A DNA stretch of 64,000 nt from Hyphomicrobiales bacterium (lineage in GTDB: Bacteria; Pseudomonadota; Alphaproteobacteria; Rhizobiales; Xanthobacteraceae): the NCBI GenBank assembly GCA_017305535.1, contig JAFKKN010000002.1:1-64000 (forward strand), read 5' to 3'. Positions 10,711-19,367 of the stretch are shown here, piece after piece. The translations under genes were made by a program, and so were the position numbers. Under the pieces are notes generated by a model. The model did no database searches and was not told where the DNA came from. It saw only the letters and a list, made by a program, of their open reading frames with translations. Each line of letters opens with the position of its first letter. The first letter of the stretch is position 1.

Positions 10711-11562
10711 ATGTCCCAGCCGCCCCCCGCTCCGCCATCGTTGCAGGAACTGCGTCAGGAGATCGACTCAATCGACGAGCAGGTCCACCGGCTGCTGATG
10801 CAGCGAAGCGACATTATCGACCGCCTGATCTCGGTGAAGAAAACCCAGGAGGTCGGCTCGGCATTCCGCCCGGCCCGCGAGGCCGACATGATGCGCCGGC
10901 TGGTGGAGCGCCATCGCGGCATCCTGCCGCTCGACACCGTGGAAGGCATCTGGCGCGTCATCATCGCCACTTTCACCTACGTGCAGGCGCCGTTCTCAAT
11001 GCATGCCGATCTCTCCACCGGCGAATCCGCGATGCGGGATTCGGCGCGGTTTCACTTCGGCTTCACCGTGCCGTTCGTGGCACATTTCAACCCGATGGCC
11101 GCCGTCGAGGCGGTGGCGAAGTCCAAGGGCGATCTGGCGCTGGTGTCGGCCACGGCCAGCCGGCTGCCGTGGTGGCTCGAACTCGAGGCCGAGGGCGCGC
11201 CGAAGATCATCGCCCGGCTGCCTTTCGTCGAGCGCGCCGACCATCCCGCCGCGCTACCGGTGTTCGTGGTCTCGCGCGTCGCCGACAGCGCCATGGTCAC
11301 CGAGGTCGAGATGTGGAGCATCCGCGTCTCCGGCTGGAATGCCGAAACCGCGCGCGCCGTCGCCTCGCTGGCGGAAATCGCCGCTGTCCCCGACTCGGCC
11401 TTTGACGGCGCGGCGCTGCTGGTGTCGGTGCAAGGGGCCGGCAATCTCGACAAGATCACCTCGGCGCTGGTCGCCGCCGGCGCCACCGTCCGCTCGACCG
11501 CTCTCGTCGGCAGCCACGCGACGCGCTATACGGTCACCACCAACGATGCGGCGCGGAAATAA
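10711..11562 (+). CDS. Chorismate mutase with unassigned C-terminal domain
   Basis: The 283-residue protein has an N-terminal AroQ-type chorismate mutase domain (about residues 12-90: [19 protein letters not shown], ERxxIIDRL-like, VKKTQE, R-A-REA, IWRVI), converting chorismate to prephenate. The remaining roughly 190 residues do not look like a prephenate dehydratase I can verify; the end ([24 protein letters not shown]) resembles an ACT-like or sensory fold, which is speculative. The ATG at 10711 is preferred because the chorismate mutase domain begins soon after; the frame is open further upstream. It leads the operon with hisC (26 bases downstream) and tyrC, a tyrosine branch arrangement. 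Confidence 0.85.
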   Translation: MSQPPPAPPSLQELRQEIDSIDEQVHRLLMQRSDIIDRLISVKKTQEVGSAFRPAREADMMRRLVERHRGILPLDTVEGIWRVIIATFTYVQAPFSMHADLSTGESAMRDSARFHFGFTVPFVAHFNPMAAVEAVAKSKGDLALVSATASRLPWWLELEAEGAPKIIARLPFVERADHPAALPVFVVSRVADSAMVTEVEMWSIRVSGWNAETARAVASLAEIAAVPDSAFDGAALLVSVQGAGNLDKITSALVAAGATVRSTALVGSHATRYTVTTNDAARK

Positions 11563-11588
11563 CCGCGCCAACCCCTCCGGAGTTCAAG

Positions 11589-12686
11589 ATGTCTGGTCCC
11601 GTGCCGAATCCCGGCATTCTCGATATTGCGCCCTACACGCCCGGCAAGAGCCCAGTGCAGAAGCCGGGGCAGAAGGTTTTCAAGCTGTCGGCGAATGAGA
11701 CGCCGCACGGCCCCTCGCCGCGCGCCAAGGAAGCCTATGCCGCGGCCATCGAGCATCTCGAGGACTATCCGGAGGGCACCTCGCGGGTGCTGCGCGAGGC
11801 GATCGGCCGCGCCTACGGCCTCGATCCCAACCGCATCATCTGCGGCGCCGGCTCGGACGAAATCCTCAACCTGATGGCGCACACCTATCTGAAGCCCGGC
11901 GACGAGGCGATCTCGACCACGCACGGCTTTCTGGTCTACCCGATCGCCACCATGGCGAACGGCGCGGTCAATATCGTCGCGCCGGAGACCAACTTCACCG
12001 CCGACGTTGACGCGATTCTCGCGCGCGTGACGCCGCGCACCAAGCTGGTGTGGCTCGCCAACCCGAACAATCCGACCGGGACCTACATCCCGTTCGACGA
12101 GGTGAAGCGCCTCCGCGCCGGCCTGCCGCCGCATGTCGTGCTGGTGCTGGACGCCGCCTATTCGGATTTCGTCTCGCGCAACGACTACGAGATCGGCATC
12201 GAACTGGTGGCGACCACCGACAATACGGTGATGACGCACACCTTCTCGAAGATCCACGGCCTTGCCGCGCTGCGCATCGGCTGGATGTTCGGCCCGAGCA
12301 ACATCGTCGATGCGGTCAATCGCATTCGTGGCCCGTTCAACGTCTCGACACCGGCGATGCGGGCGGCTGTGGCGGCGATCGAGGACACCGCGCACATCCG
12401 GATGTCGCGCGAGCACAACGAGCACTGGCGCAACTGGCTGACCGAGGAAGTCGGCAAGCTCGGCCTCGCCGTGACGCCGAGCGTGACCAACTTCGTGCTG
12501 ATCCACTTCCCGACGACCAAAGGCAAGACCTCGGCGGAGGCCGACGCCTTCCTTACCGAGCGCGGCCTGGTGCTGCGCGCGCTGAACAATTACGGCCTGC
12601 CCAACGCGCTGCGGATGACCATCGGCACCGAGGAGGCCAACCGCCTCGTCGTCGAGGGCTTGCGTGATTTCATGGCCCGCCCGTGA
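11589..12686 (+). CDS. hisC: Histidinol-phosphate aminotransferase / aromatic aminotransferase
   Basis: This 365-residue class-II fold-type-I PLP aminotransferase has ANPNNPTGT (substrate/cofactor loop), the acidic DAAYSDF strand, and [15 protein letters not shown] with the Schiff-base Lys. HisC transfers amino groups in histidine synthesis; members located between chorismate mutase and TyrC commonly serve tyrosine/phenylalanine synthesis as well. Its placement suggests such an aromatic role here (inference). The start follows a CCGGAG motif. The stop overlaps the next gene's GTG start by four bases, so translation is coupled. Confidence 0.93.
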   Translation: MSGPVPNPGILDIAPYTPGKSPVQKPGQKVFKLSANETPHGPSPRAKEAYAAAIEHLEDYPEGTSRVLREAIGRAYGLDPNRIICGAGSDEILNLMAHTYLKPGDEAISTTHGFLVYPIATMANGAVNIVAPETNFTADVDAILARVTPRTKLVWLANPNNPTGTYIPFDEVKRLRAGLPPHVVLVLDAAYSDFVSRNDYEIGIELVATTDNTVMTHTFSKIHGLAALRIGWMFGPSNIVDAVNRIRGPFNVSTPAMRAAVAAIEDTAHIRMSREHNEHWRNWLTEEVGKLGLAVTPSVTNFVLIHFPTTKGKTSAEADAFLTERGLVLRALNNYGLPNALRMTIGTEEANRLVVEGLRDFMARP

Positions 12687-13618
12687 GTCACGCTCCGCTT
12701 TTCCCGCGCGTCGCGCTGATCGGCTTTGGCCTGATCGGCGGCTCGATCGCGCGCGGCGCCAAGGCGCAAGGCCTCGCCGGCGAGATCGTCGCGACCGCGC
12801 GCTCGCCGGAGACACGCGCCCGCGTCAAGGAACTCGGCATCGTCGATCGTGTCGTCGACACCAACGCCGAAGCCGTGAAGGACGCCGATCTCGTCATCCT
12901 CAGCATTCCGGTCGGCGCCTGCGGCCCGGTCGCCGAAGAAATCGCCCCGCATCTCAAGCCGGGCGCGATCGTCTCCGACGTCGGCTCGGTCAAGAGCGCG
13001 GTGGTGCGCGACATGGCACCGTATCTGCCGGACACCGTGCATTTCGTGCCCGCGCATCCGGTGGCCGGCACAGAGAATTCCGGTCCGGATTCCGGCTTCG
13101 CCGAACTGTTCAACAACCGCTGGTGCATCCTGACGCCGCCGGCAGGCACCGATACGGCAGCAGTCGAGAAGCTCGCGGAATTCTGGCGCGCGCTCGGCGC
13201 CAACGTCGAAACCATGACGCCGGAGCATCACGACCTGGTGCTGGCGGTGACCAGTCATCTGCCGCATCTGATCGCCTACACCATCGTCTCGACGGCGGAA
13301 GAACTGGAGGGCGTGACGCGCTCCGAAGTGCTGAAATTCTCAGCCGGCGGATTCCGCGATTTCACCCGCATCGCGGCGTCCGACCCGACGATGTGGCGCG
13401 ACGTATTCCTCAACAACAAGGATGCGGTGCTGGAAATGCTGGGTGAGTTTCAGGAAGACCTGTCGAAATTGACCCGCGCGATCCGGCGCGGCGACGGCGA
13501 AGCGCTGTTCGATCACTTCACCCGCACCCGCGCCATCCGGCGCGGCATCGTCAATATCGGTCAGGACGAAGCCGCCGCCGACTTCGGCCGCCGCCCCGCC
13601 AAGAAACCAACAACCTGA
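12683..13618 (+). CDS. tyrC: Prephenate/arogenate dehydrogenase
   Basis: The 311-residue NAD(P)-dependent TyrA-family enzyme oxidatively decarboxylates prephenate or arogenate to give the tyrosine skeleton. The Rossmann motif GFGLIGGS lies at residues 14-21. [10 protein letters not shown] near residue 128 carries the family's catalytic His. [11 protein letters not shown] near 190 is also conserved. No C-terminal ACT domain is present, so direct feedback control through that domain is unlikely. The GTG start at 12683 overlaps the hisC stop (GTGA). With the preceding two genes it completes chorismate to tyrosine. Confidence 0.94.
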   Translation: MSHAPLFPRVALIGFGLIGGSIARGAKAQGLAGEIVATARSPETRARVKELGIVDRVVDTNAEAVKDADLVILSIPVGACGPVAEEIAPHLKPGAIVSDVGSVKSAVVRDMAPYLPDTVHFVPAHPVAGTENSGPDSGFAELFNNRWCILTPPAGTDTAAVEKLAEFWRALGANVETMTPEHHDLVLAVTSHLPHLIAYTIVSTAEELEGVTRSEVLKFSAGGFRDFTRIAASDPTMWRDVFLNNKDAVLEMLGEFQEDLSKLTRAIRRGDGEALFDHFTRTRAIRRGIVNIGQDEAAADFGRRPAKKPTT

Positions 13619-13698
13619 ACGCAACCTGCAATCACGCGCCCGCGTATTGCGCGGACGCGCGAAGCCCGATTGAATGTGAGCCACTAGAGTCTTTTTGA

Positions 13699-13743
13699 CG
13701 CGTTTTCTTCACGCGAACCGGTACCCACTTCGCTCGAAAACGC
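13699..13743. repeat. Palindromic repeat, family C, in the peroxiredoxin leader
   Basis: GCGTTTTC (13700-13707) and its complement GAAAACGC (13736-13743) flank CGCGAACCGGTACCCACTTCG, an element I recognise as a common Bradyrhizobium-type dispersed repeat. Its right arm ends only 18 bases before the peroxiredoxin ATG, just before the ribosome-binding site TGGAGGAG. Confidence 0.8.
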
Positions 13744-13761
13744 TATGGAGGAGAAAAACGA

Positions 13762-14247
13762 ATGACCATTCAAGTTGGCGACCGCCTGCCCGAAGCCCAG
13801 TTTCGCGTGATGACCAGCGATGGTTTGCAGGTCAAGACCACCGATGACGTTTTCAAGGGCAAGAAGGTCGCGCTGTTCGCGGTGCCCGGGGCCTATACCG
13901 GCACCTGCCACAAGATGCACATGCCGAGCATTTTCCTCAACGCCTATGCGATGAAGGACAAGGGCGTCGACACCATCGCGGTGGTATCGGTCAACGACGC
14001 CTTCGTGATGAGCGCATGGAAGCGCGACACCGACCAGCGCGACGAAGCGACTTTCCTCGCCGACGGCAACGCCGACTTCGCCAAGGCCATCGGCATGGAG
14101 CTGGACGCCTCCGGCAACGGCCTCGGCATCCGCTCCAAGCGCTACTCGATGCTGGTCGAGGACGGCGTGGTGAAGAAGCTCAACCTCGAGCCGAATCCCG
14201 GCAAGGTCGAAGTTTCGGGCGGCGACACGCTGCTCGGGCAATTGTGA
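13762..14247 (+). CDS. Peroxiredoxin (Prx5/AhpE-like redoxin family)
   Basis: This 161-residue Prx5-type peroxiredoxin reduces hydrogen peroxide and organic hydroperoxides in the cytosol. PGAYTGTC carries the peroxidatic Cys49 with the conserved Thr46. Only one other short Cys-free body follows, so it would be a 1-Cys or atypical enzyme that depends on glutathione/glutaredoxin or thioredoxin. Length matches the family. The ATG has a very strong TGGAGGAG site seven bases upstream, and the leader carries a palindromic repeat. It is a single-gene unit followed by a family A repeat. Confidence 0.93.
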   Translation: MTIQVGDRLPEAQFRVMTSDGLQVKTTDDVFKGKKVALFAVPGAYTGTCHKMHMPSIFLNAYAMKDKGVDTIAVVSVNDAFVMSAWKRDTDQRDEATFLADGNADFAKAIGMELDASGNGLGIRSKRYSMLVEDGVVKKLNLEPNPGKVEVSGGDTLLGQL

Positions 14248-14270
14248 GACGCGTGCTGAATTAGAAAAGC

Positions 14271-14350
14271 CGTCATTGCGAGCGAAGCGAAGCAATCCAG
14301 CCTTTTTCAAGAAACTGGATTGCGTCGTCGCTTCGCTCCTCGTAATGACG
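14271..14350. repeat. Dispersed palindromic repeat, family A (copy 2)
   Basis: The ends CGTCATTGCGAGCGAAGCGA and CGAGGAGCGAAGC...ACGTCATTACG-type complement form an imperfect palindrome with the inner arms CAATCCAG and CTGGATTG. It sits between the convergent peroxiredoxin and nitronate monooxygenase genes, where it may help terminate both. Confidence 0.9.
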
Positions 14351-14378
14351 TCGATAATACGAAAGTAGTTACTCCCGA

Positions 14379-15359
14379 CTACAACCGCGCCTTCAGTGCG
14401 GTCCGCGCCGCGTCGTATTCGGCTCGTGTCTGATTCACCAATTCCGCAACGCTCACCACCGCATCGACACCGGACACGCTGTGGCCCGCGCTCCAGACGT
14501 CGCGCCAGCGTGTCGGTTGCTTCTCCCGACTTTCGATACTGATGTCCTTGCCGATATCGATAGTGCCGCGCGCCGGCAAATTGTCGGGGTCGAGACCGGC
14601 GGCGAGGATGGATGGCTTCAGCATGTTGGTCTCGAGCCCGGTGAAGGCACGCGTCAGCAACACGTCGTCCGCGCCCGCCTTTACCAGCATCTCGCGATAG
14701 GCCGGCTTCGCGAGACTTTCCTTTGTCGCGATGAATTTCGTGCCCATGTAGGCGAGATCGCAGCCCATCGCCTGCGCCGCCAATAATGCCGCACCATCGG
14801 AGACGCCGCCTGACAACACGATCGGCCCGTCGAAAAACCCGCGCACCGCGCGCACGAAAGCCAGCGGATTGAGCCAGCCGGTCTGGCCGCCTGCGCCCGC
14901 TGTCAGCAACACCAGCCCATCCGCGCCGGCCGCCACCGCGCGTTCGGCATGACGGATGGTCGCGACGTCAGCAAGCACAAGAGCGCCCGCGTCGTGCAGC
15001 GGCCCAACGACCGAGGCCGGAGAGCCGACCGAGGTGATGACAACCTCCGGCTTGTGACGCAGCAGCACCGCGAGATCGTCGTTCAGGCGGACATTCGAAT
15101 GATGGACGATGAGATTGGCGCACCACGGCGCGACCGGATCGCCGTTTTGCTCGGCTATCTTCGCCAGGCGCGTTTCGATTTCAGTGAGCCAGTGTTCAAG
15201 CTCGTTGGACGTGCGGCAATTCACCGTCGGAAACGCGCCGACAACGCCAGCCGCACAGGCCGCCGACACCAGGTCGACACCCGACACCAGAAACATCGGC
15301 GCGGCGATCAGCGGAAGAACGAGACGTTCCTGAAGAGTGTGCAGTGATGCTCCGGCCAA
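14379..15359 (-). CDS. Nitronate monooxygenase
   Basis: The 326-residue FMN-dependent TIM-barrel enzyme of the 2-nitropropane dioxygenase family oxidises nitronates such as propionate-3-nitronate to carbonyl compounds. Visible family blocks: an N-terminal PLIAAPMFLVSG, the phosphate-binding LLTAGAGGQTG near residue 160, and PIVLSGGVSDG with AQAMGCDLAYMGTKFIATKES near 195-220. Length fits class II enzymes. It appears monocistronic; the gap to rnhA is about 60 bases on the same strand, so read-through from rnhA is not excluded. A second, distinct member lies at 39118-40122. Confidence 0.9.
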   Translation of the reverse strand: MAGASLHTLQERLVLPLIAAPMFLVSGVDLVSAACAAGVVGAFPTVNCRTSNELEHWLTEIETRLAKIAEQNGDPVAPWCANLIVHHSNVRLNDDLAVLLRHKPEVVITSVGSPASVVGPLHDAGALVLADVATIRHAERAVAAGADGLVLLTAGAGGQTGWLNPLAFVRAVRGFFDGPIVLSGGVSDGAALLAAQAMGCDLAYMGTKFIATKESLAKPAYREMLVKAGADDVLLTRAFTGLETNMLKPSILAAGLDPDNLPARGTIDIGKDISIESREKQPTRWRDVWSAGHSVSGVDAVVSVAELVNQTRAEYDAARTALKARL

Positions 15360-15422
15360 TGTGTCGCTCCCGCTGGTGATTTGCGGGCACTCTAGCCTGA
15401 CCGAAACAATGAAGGCGAGTGA

Positions 15423-15899
15423 TCAGCCCGGTGTCTTGCCGCTCGGTGTCTGCTGCAAGCGCGCCATCGCGACGCCCTCGCGCGCGAGTTCGTCAGCGCG
15501 TTCGTTGTCGTCGTGGCCGGCGTGGCCCTTGACCCAGTGCCAGCGCACCTGATGCGGCTTCAGCGCGGCGTCGAGCCGCTGCCACAGGTCCATGTTCTTC
15601 ACCGGCTTCTTGTCGGCGGTGCGCCAGCCGTTTTTCTTCCAGCCGTGAATCCAGCCGGTGATGCCCTGGCGGACATACTGGCTATCGGTGTGCAGATCAA
15701 CGGAGCACGGCTTCTTCAGCGCTTCCAGCGCCGAGATCGCCGCCAGCAATTCCATGCGGTTGTTGGTGGTGTGCGGCTCGCCGCCCTTCAATTCCTTGCG
15801 CACGTCGCCGAATTGCAGGATCGCACCCCAACCGCCCGGCCCCGGATTACCGGAGCAGGCACCATCGGTATGGATCACCACGGCGGGAAGATCGCTCAC
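15423..15899 (-). CDS. rnhA: Ribonuclease HI
   Basis: This 158-residue endonuclease removes the RNA strand of RNA-DNA hybrids. Catalytic carboxylates are visible: Asp in [11 protein letters not shown] (near residue 11), Glu in [13 protein letters not shown] (near 49), Asp in HTDSQY (near 71), and the final Asp in NERADELA (near 135), preceded by the GHAGH loop. Length matches the bacterial type 1 enzyme. The ATG overlaps the thrB stop by four bases, an arrangement (ispH-thrB-rnhA) common in alphaproteobacteria. Confidence 0.97.
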   Translation of the reverse strand: MSDLPAVVIHTDGACSGNPGPGGWGAILQFGDVRKELKGGEPHTTNNRMELLAAISALEALKKPCSVDLHTDSQYVRQGITGWIHGWKKNGWRTADKKPVKNMDLWQRLDAALKPHQVRWHWVKGHAGHDDNERADELAREGVAMARLQQTPSGKTPG

Positions 15900-16876
15900 G
15901 CGGGCGATCCGGAATGCGCGACGCCGTAGCCGGCGATGTCGTTCACCGACTGATGGAAGCGCAGCTTACGCACATATTCCAGCGGGTCCTTCGGTTTCAC
16001 CAGCGCGCCCGGCGGCACGTTGAGGAAATCCACCAGCCGCGTCAGCAGGAAACGCAACGCCGCGCCGCGCGCCAACAGCGGCAGCGCCGCCTGCTCGACC
16101 TCGGAGAGCGGACGTTCCTTGCCATAGGCGCTGAGGAAGGCGCGCGCCTTGGTGACATTGAAGGAATGATCGGCTTCGAAGCACCAGGCGTTGAGGCAGA
16201 TCGCGACGTCATAGGCAAGGATGTCGTTGCAGGCGAAATAGAAGTCAATCAGGCCGGACAGGTGCTCGCCGACGAACAACACGTTGTCGGGAAACAGATC
16301 GGCATGGATGATGCCGCGCGGCAGGTCGCCCGGCCAGCGCGCTTCGAGATAGTCGAGTTCGGCGGCAAGAAACGCCTTCAACCCATGCTGCACCGTGTCG
16401 GCGCGCGACGCCGCCTGATCGAACAGCGGCCGCCAGCCCTTCACTGACAGCGCGTTGGCCCGCGTCATCGGGAAATCGCGGCCCGCCAGATGCAGTTTCG
16501 CCAGCGCCTGACCGACGGCGGCGCAATGCGCCACGTTCGGCTTGCGCGGCCACACGCCTTCGAGGAAATCGATGATCGCGGCGGGACGCCCCGCCAGCAC
16601 GCCGAGCGTAGTGCCGTCCCGCGTCTTCACCGGCTGCGGGCAGACGATGCCGTGCGCGGCGAGATGCCCCATCAAGCCGAGAAAGAACGGCAGGTCGCCC
16701 ACCGCCACGCGCTTCTCGTACAGCGTGAGAAAGTAGGAGCCGGCAGTGGTGTGCAGCAGGAAGTTGGAGTTCTCGACGCCTTCGGCGATGCCCTTGTAGG
16801 ACAGCAGTTCGCCGATGTCGTAGCTGGCGAGGAACGCCGCCAACTCCTCCGCAGCGACGTCCGTATAGACGGCCAT
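15896..16876 (-). CDS. thrB: Homoserine kinase (ThrB, aminoglycoside-phosphotransferase fold)
   Basis: The 326-residue enzyme phosphorylates homoserine for threonine synthesis and uses the choline kinase/APH fold rather than the GHMP fold of E. coli ThrB. The Brenner motif [11 protein letters not shown] (residues about 196-206) holds the catalytic Asp and Asn, and [10 protein letters not shown] provides the metal-binding Asp. The N-terminal start [22 protein letters not shown] is typical for the alphaproteobacterial type. It lies six bases after ispH and overlaps rnhA, so the three form an operon. Confidence 0.95.
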   Translation of the reverse strand: MAVYTDVAAEELAAFLASYDIGELLSYKGIAEGVENSNFLLHTTAGSYFLTLYEKRVAVGDLPFFLGLMGHLAAHGIVCPQPVKTRDGTTLGVLAGRPAAIIDFLEGVWPRKPNVAHCAAVGQALAKLHLAGRDFPMTRANALSVKGWRPLFDQAASRADTVQHGLKAFLAAELDYLEARWPGDLPRGIIHADLFPDNVLFVGEHLSGLIDFYFACNDILAYDVAICLNAWCFEADHSFNVTKARAFLSAYGKERPLSEVEQAALPLLARGAALRFLLTRLVDFLNVPPGALVKPKDPLEYVRKLRFHQSVNDIAGYGVAHSGSPA

Positions 16877-16882
16877 GAAAAC

Positions 16883-17845
16883 CTACTCGGCGGCGTCGGG
16901 ACGCAGCGAGCGCGGCAGCGGGAAGAATTCGTTCTCCTCCGCGGCCGAAACCGTCTCCACGTTCAGTTCATAACGCTCGGCAAAGGCGTCCATGATCTCC
17001 TCGACGATCACCTCCGGCGCCGAGGCGCCCGCGGTGATGCCGACGCTCTTGACGCCTTCGAACTTGGCCCAGTCGAGATCGGAGGCGCGCTGCGCCAGCA
17101 CCGCGATCGGGCAGCCTTCGCGCTCGGCCACTTCGCGCAGACGCTGCGAGTTCGACGAATTCGGCGCGCCGACCACGATCAGCGCATCGACCACCGGCGC
17201 CACTTTCTTCACCGCCAGCTGACGGTTGGTGGTGGCGTAGCAGATGTCTTCCTTGTGCGGCCCGTGGATGTTCGGGAAACGGCTCTTCAGCACCGCGACG
17301 ATCTCGGCGGTGTCGTCGATCGACAGCGTCGTCTGGGTGACGAAGGCGAGATTGTTGGCGTCCTTCGGCGTGAACTGCTCGGCGTCCTCGGCGGTCTCGA
17401 TCAGGGTCACCGCGCCAGCGGGCAACTGCCCCAGCGTGCCGACCACTTCCGGATGATGGGAATGGCCGATCAGCAGGATTTCATGGCCACGCTTGAAATG
17501 GATCGCCGCCTCGCGATGCACCTTCGTGACCAGCGGGCAGGTAGCGTCCAATGAGAAGAAATTCCGCGTTTCCGCCTCGGCCGGCACCGATTTCGGCACG
17601 CCATGGGCAGAAAACACCACCGGCGCCTCGGTATCCGGGATTTCCGCCAGTTCCTCGACGAAAATCGCGCCCTTGGCCCTCAGGCTATCCACCACATAGC
17701 GGTTGTGCACGATCTCGTGACGGACATAGACCGGCGCGCCATAGAGTTTGAGCGCCCGCTCCACCGTATCGATCGCCCGCACCACGCCGGCGCAGAAGCC
17801 GCGGGGCGAACAAAGCACGATTTTCAACTGCGGTTTGGCCTGCAT
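16883..17845 (-). CDS. ispH: 4-hydroxy-3-methylbut-2-enyl diphosphate reductase
   Basis: This 320-residue iron-sulfur enzyme performs the last step of the MEP pathway, giving IPP and DMAPP. The three cluster Cys are in PRGFCAGV (near residue 17), DATCPLV (near 108) and the C-terminal NSNSQRL-adjacent [10 protein letters not shown] (near 204). HGVP and GHxxHPEVxGTLGQ are also present. The ATG at 17845 ([16 protein letters not shown]) fits the family start; the open frame extends to 18001 but that part is not family-like. It heads the ispH-thrB-rnhA operon, divergent from trcR. Confidence 0.96.
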   Translation of the reverse strand: MQAKPQLKIVLCSPRGFCAGVVRAIDTVERALKLYGAPVYVRHEIVHNRYVVDSLRAKGAIFVEELAEIPDTEAPVVFSAHGVPKSVPAEAETRNFFSLDATCPLVTKVHREAAIHFKRGHEILLIGHSHHPEVVGTLGQLPAGAVTLIETAEDAEQFTPKDANNLAFVTQTTLSIDDTAEIVAVLKSRFPNIHGPHKEDICYATTNRQLAVKKVAPVVDALIVVGAPNSSNSQRLREVAEREGCPIAVLAQRASDLDWAKFEGVKSVGITAGASAPEVIVEEIMDAFAERYELNVETVSAAEENEFFPLPRSLRPDAAE

Positions 17846-18005
17846 GGAGCGATCCGGAACCTGTTCGCCCGGTTCAAGCGGGCGAAAACTGCATTTATGC
17901 GGAAATGGGACGCGACGTCTCGACGGCTGAGAAGTTAGCCGTAACGACTTTGGTGTAAGGACTTGGGACGACTTTGCGGCCCTGTCAAGGCCGTTCAGCA
18001 ACCCA

Positions 18006-18035
18006 TTGCGCCTTCCGGGTGAGGCGGATTATATA
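18006..18035 (+). promoter_or_regulatory. Candidate promoter of trcR
   Basis: TTGCGC (18006-18011) and TATATA (18030-18035) are separated by 18 bases in the ispH-trcR divergent region, about 80 bases upstream of the trcR start. Only the -10 is a good match, so this is tentative. Confidence 0.4.
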
Positions 18036-18115
18036 GCGGTTCAATCCCGTCATCCCCGATGACCACATTACTCCGCCTCCGGAACGAGGTGGGCGGAGCC
18101 CAAAGGAGATTTGCC

Positions 18116-18814
18116 ATGAGCAATGCACCGCTGATGCCGAAGGCGACTGCCGTGTGGCTCGTCGATAACACCGCGCTGACGTTCGACCAGGTGGCGGATT
18201 TCACCAAGATGCACCCGCTGGAAGTGCGCGCCATCGCCGACGGCGACGCCGCCCAGGGCATCAAGGGTATGGACCCGATCTCCACGGGCCAGCTCACCCG
18301 CGACGAGATCGAGCGCGGCGAGAAGGACCCGAACTATCGCCTCAAGCTCAGCGAGAGCAAGGTGGTGCTGCCGCCGGCCGCCAAGAAGAAGGGCCCGCGC
18401 TACACCCCGGTATCGCGCCGCCACGAGCGCCCGAGCGCCATCCTCTGGCTGGTCCGCAACCATCCCGAGTTGAAAGACGCCCAGATCATGCGGCTGGTCG
18501 GCACCACCAAGACCACCATCGCCTCGATCCGCGACCGCACCCACTGGAACGCGCAGACGCTGACGCCGATGGACCCGGTGACGCTGGGCCTGTGCTCGCA
18601 AATCGAGCTGGACTTCGAGGTGCAGCGCGCGGCCAAGGAAAAGCCGGCCGATCAGGCTTACGGCGGCGCCACGCTGCTGCCGGCCTCGGAAACCACCCGC
18701 AAGGACGACGACGAGCCGTCCTCGGAGCGCCATCAGGACGATCTCAACGTCGATGCCGTGTTCGCCAAGCTGAAGACCATCGGCGGCAAGAAGCAGGACG
18801 ACGACGAGGAGTAG
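18116..18814 (+). CDS. trcR: Cell cycle transcriptional regulator TrcR (DUF1013)
   Basis: The 232-residue protein matches the alphaproteobacterial DUF1013 family throughout: WLVDNTALTFDQVADFTKMHPLEVRAIADG at the start, KKKGPRYTPVSRR in the middle and a helix-turn-helix-like stretch (AILWLVRNHPELKDAQIMRLVGTTKTTIASIRDRTHWN) at about 105-145. In Caulobacter relatives TrcR is linked to control of cell-cycle gene transcription. The C-terminus is acidic and low in complexity (KKQDDDEE). The ATG has a strong AAAGGAG site. A terminator follows. Confidence 0.93.
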   Translation: MSNAPLMPKATAVWLVDNTALTFDQVADFTKMHPLEVRAIADGDAAQGIKGMDPISTGQLTRDEIERGEKDPNYRLKLSESKVVLPPAAKKKGPRYTPVSRRHERPSAILWLVRNHPELKDAQIMRLVGTTKTTIASIRDRTHWNAQTLTPMDPVTLGLCSQIELDFEVQRAAKEKPADQAYGGATLLPASETTRKDDDEPSSERHQDDLNVDAVFAKLKTIGGKKQDDDEE

Positions 18815-18821
18815 TCGACGG

Positions 18822-18908
18822 CGTCATCCTGAGGTGCGCGCACTTGCGCGCCTCGACGGATCGCCATCGCCCTTCGAGGCTCGCTTCGGTCGCACCTCAG
18901 GGTGACGG
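18822..18908. repeat. Dispersed palindromic repeat, family D
   Basis: CGTCATCCTGAGGTGCGC at the left and GCACCTCAGGGTGACG at the right form a long imperfect palindrome with inner arms around GCGCCTCGA and CCTTCGAGGC. This is a type of repeat I recognise from Bradyrhizobium genomes. It lies between the trcR stop and its terminator. Confidence 0.8.
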
Positions 18909-18931
18909 CGTCGTCCTATTGCAGACACAAC

Positions 18932-18960
18932 CGCGGCGGCTTCAAACCCGCCGCGTTTTT
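18932..18960 (+). terminator. Rho-independent terminator after trcR
   Basis: The stem CGCGGCGG/CCGCCGCG (18932-18939, 18948-18955) has an 8-base loop and is followed by TTTTTATTT. It lies about 120 bases after the trcR stop, downstream of the family D repeat. Confidence 0.85.
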
Positions 18961-18976
18961 ATTTGGCGGTGAGCCG

Positions 18977-19261
18977 CTACTGCCCGTTCAGCATCCGCTC
19001 CGCGAGATTCCGGTGGCTGCGCTCCAAGCGGTCGGTGGCACCGCCGCGTTGGGCGTCGCGATTCTTGCGGCAGGCGACATAGGCATCCGAACCCGGCGCG
19101 ACGCCGTTGGCGCGGCAGACGGTGTCGTCGTCCGCTTGCGTCGCGGCGGCCGCTTCCGGCGCCTGATGCCGCTCGAAGCTGGAGCAGCCGGCGAGCGCGA
19201 GCCCCGTCAGCAGCAACATCACGGCGCGAACGCGGATCGGGGATCGGAAGACAGTGAGCAT
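18977..19261 (-). CDS. Small putative lipoprotein
   Basis: The 94-residue protein has an N-terminal signal with a lipobox LALAGC (Cys near residue 25), so it is likely lipid-anchored in the periplasm or outer membrane. The mature part has two Cys (VCRANG and ACRKNRD) that could form a disulfide, and a charged helical C-terminus. This resembles short Bradyrhizobium lipoproteins of unknown function. The ATG at 19261 is chosen because the signal peptide begins there; the open frame extends further upstream without meaning. It lies downstream of prpE on the same strand, about 100 bases away. Confidence 0.75.
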   Translation of the reverse strand: MLTVFRSPIRVRAVMLLLTGLALAGCSSFERHQAPEAAAATQADDDTVCRANGVAPGSDAYVACRKNRDAQRGGATDRLERSHRNLAERMLNGQ

Positions 19262-19367
19262 ACAGGTTTCCGTCAGATCGAATGCGGGACCGCCGATGTG
19301 ATCCCGCATTTCATCGAAAATGAGGCCGCACGACATCGGCGCATAGCCGCCGTGCGGACCCGAGCTT

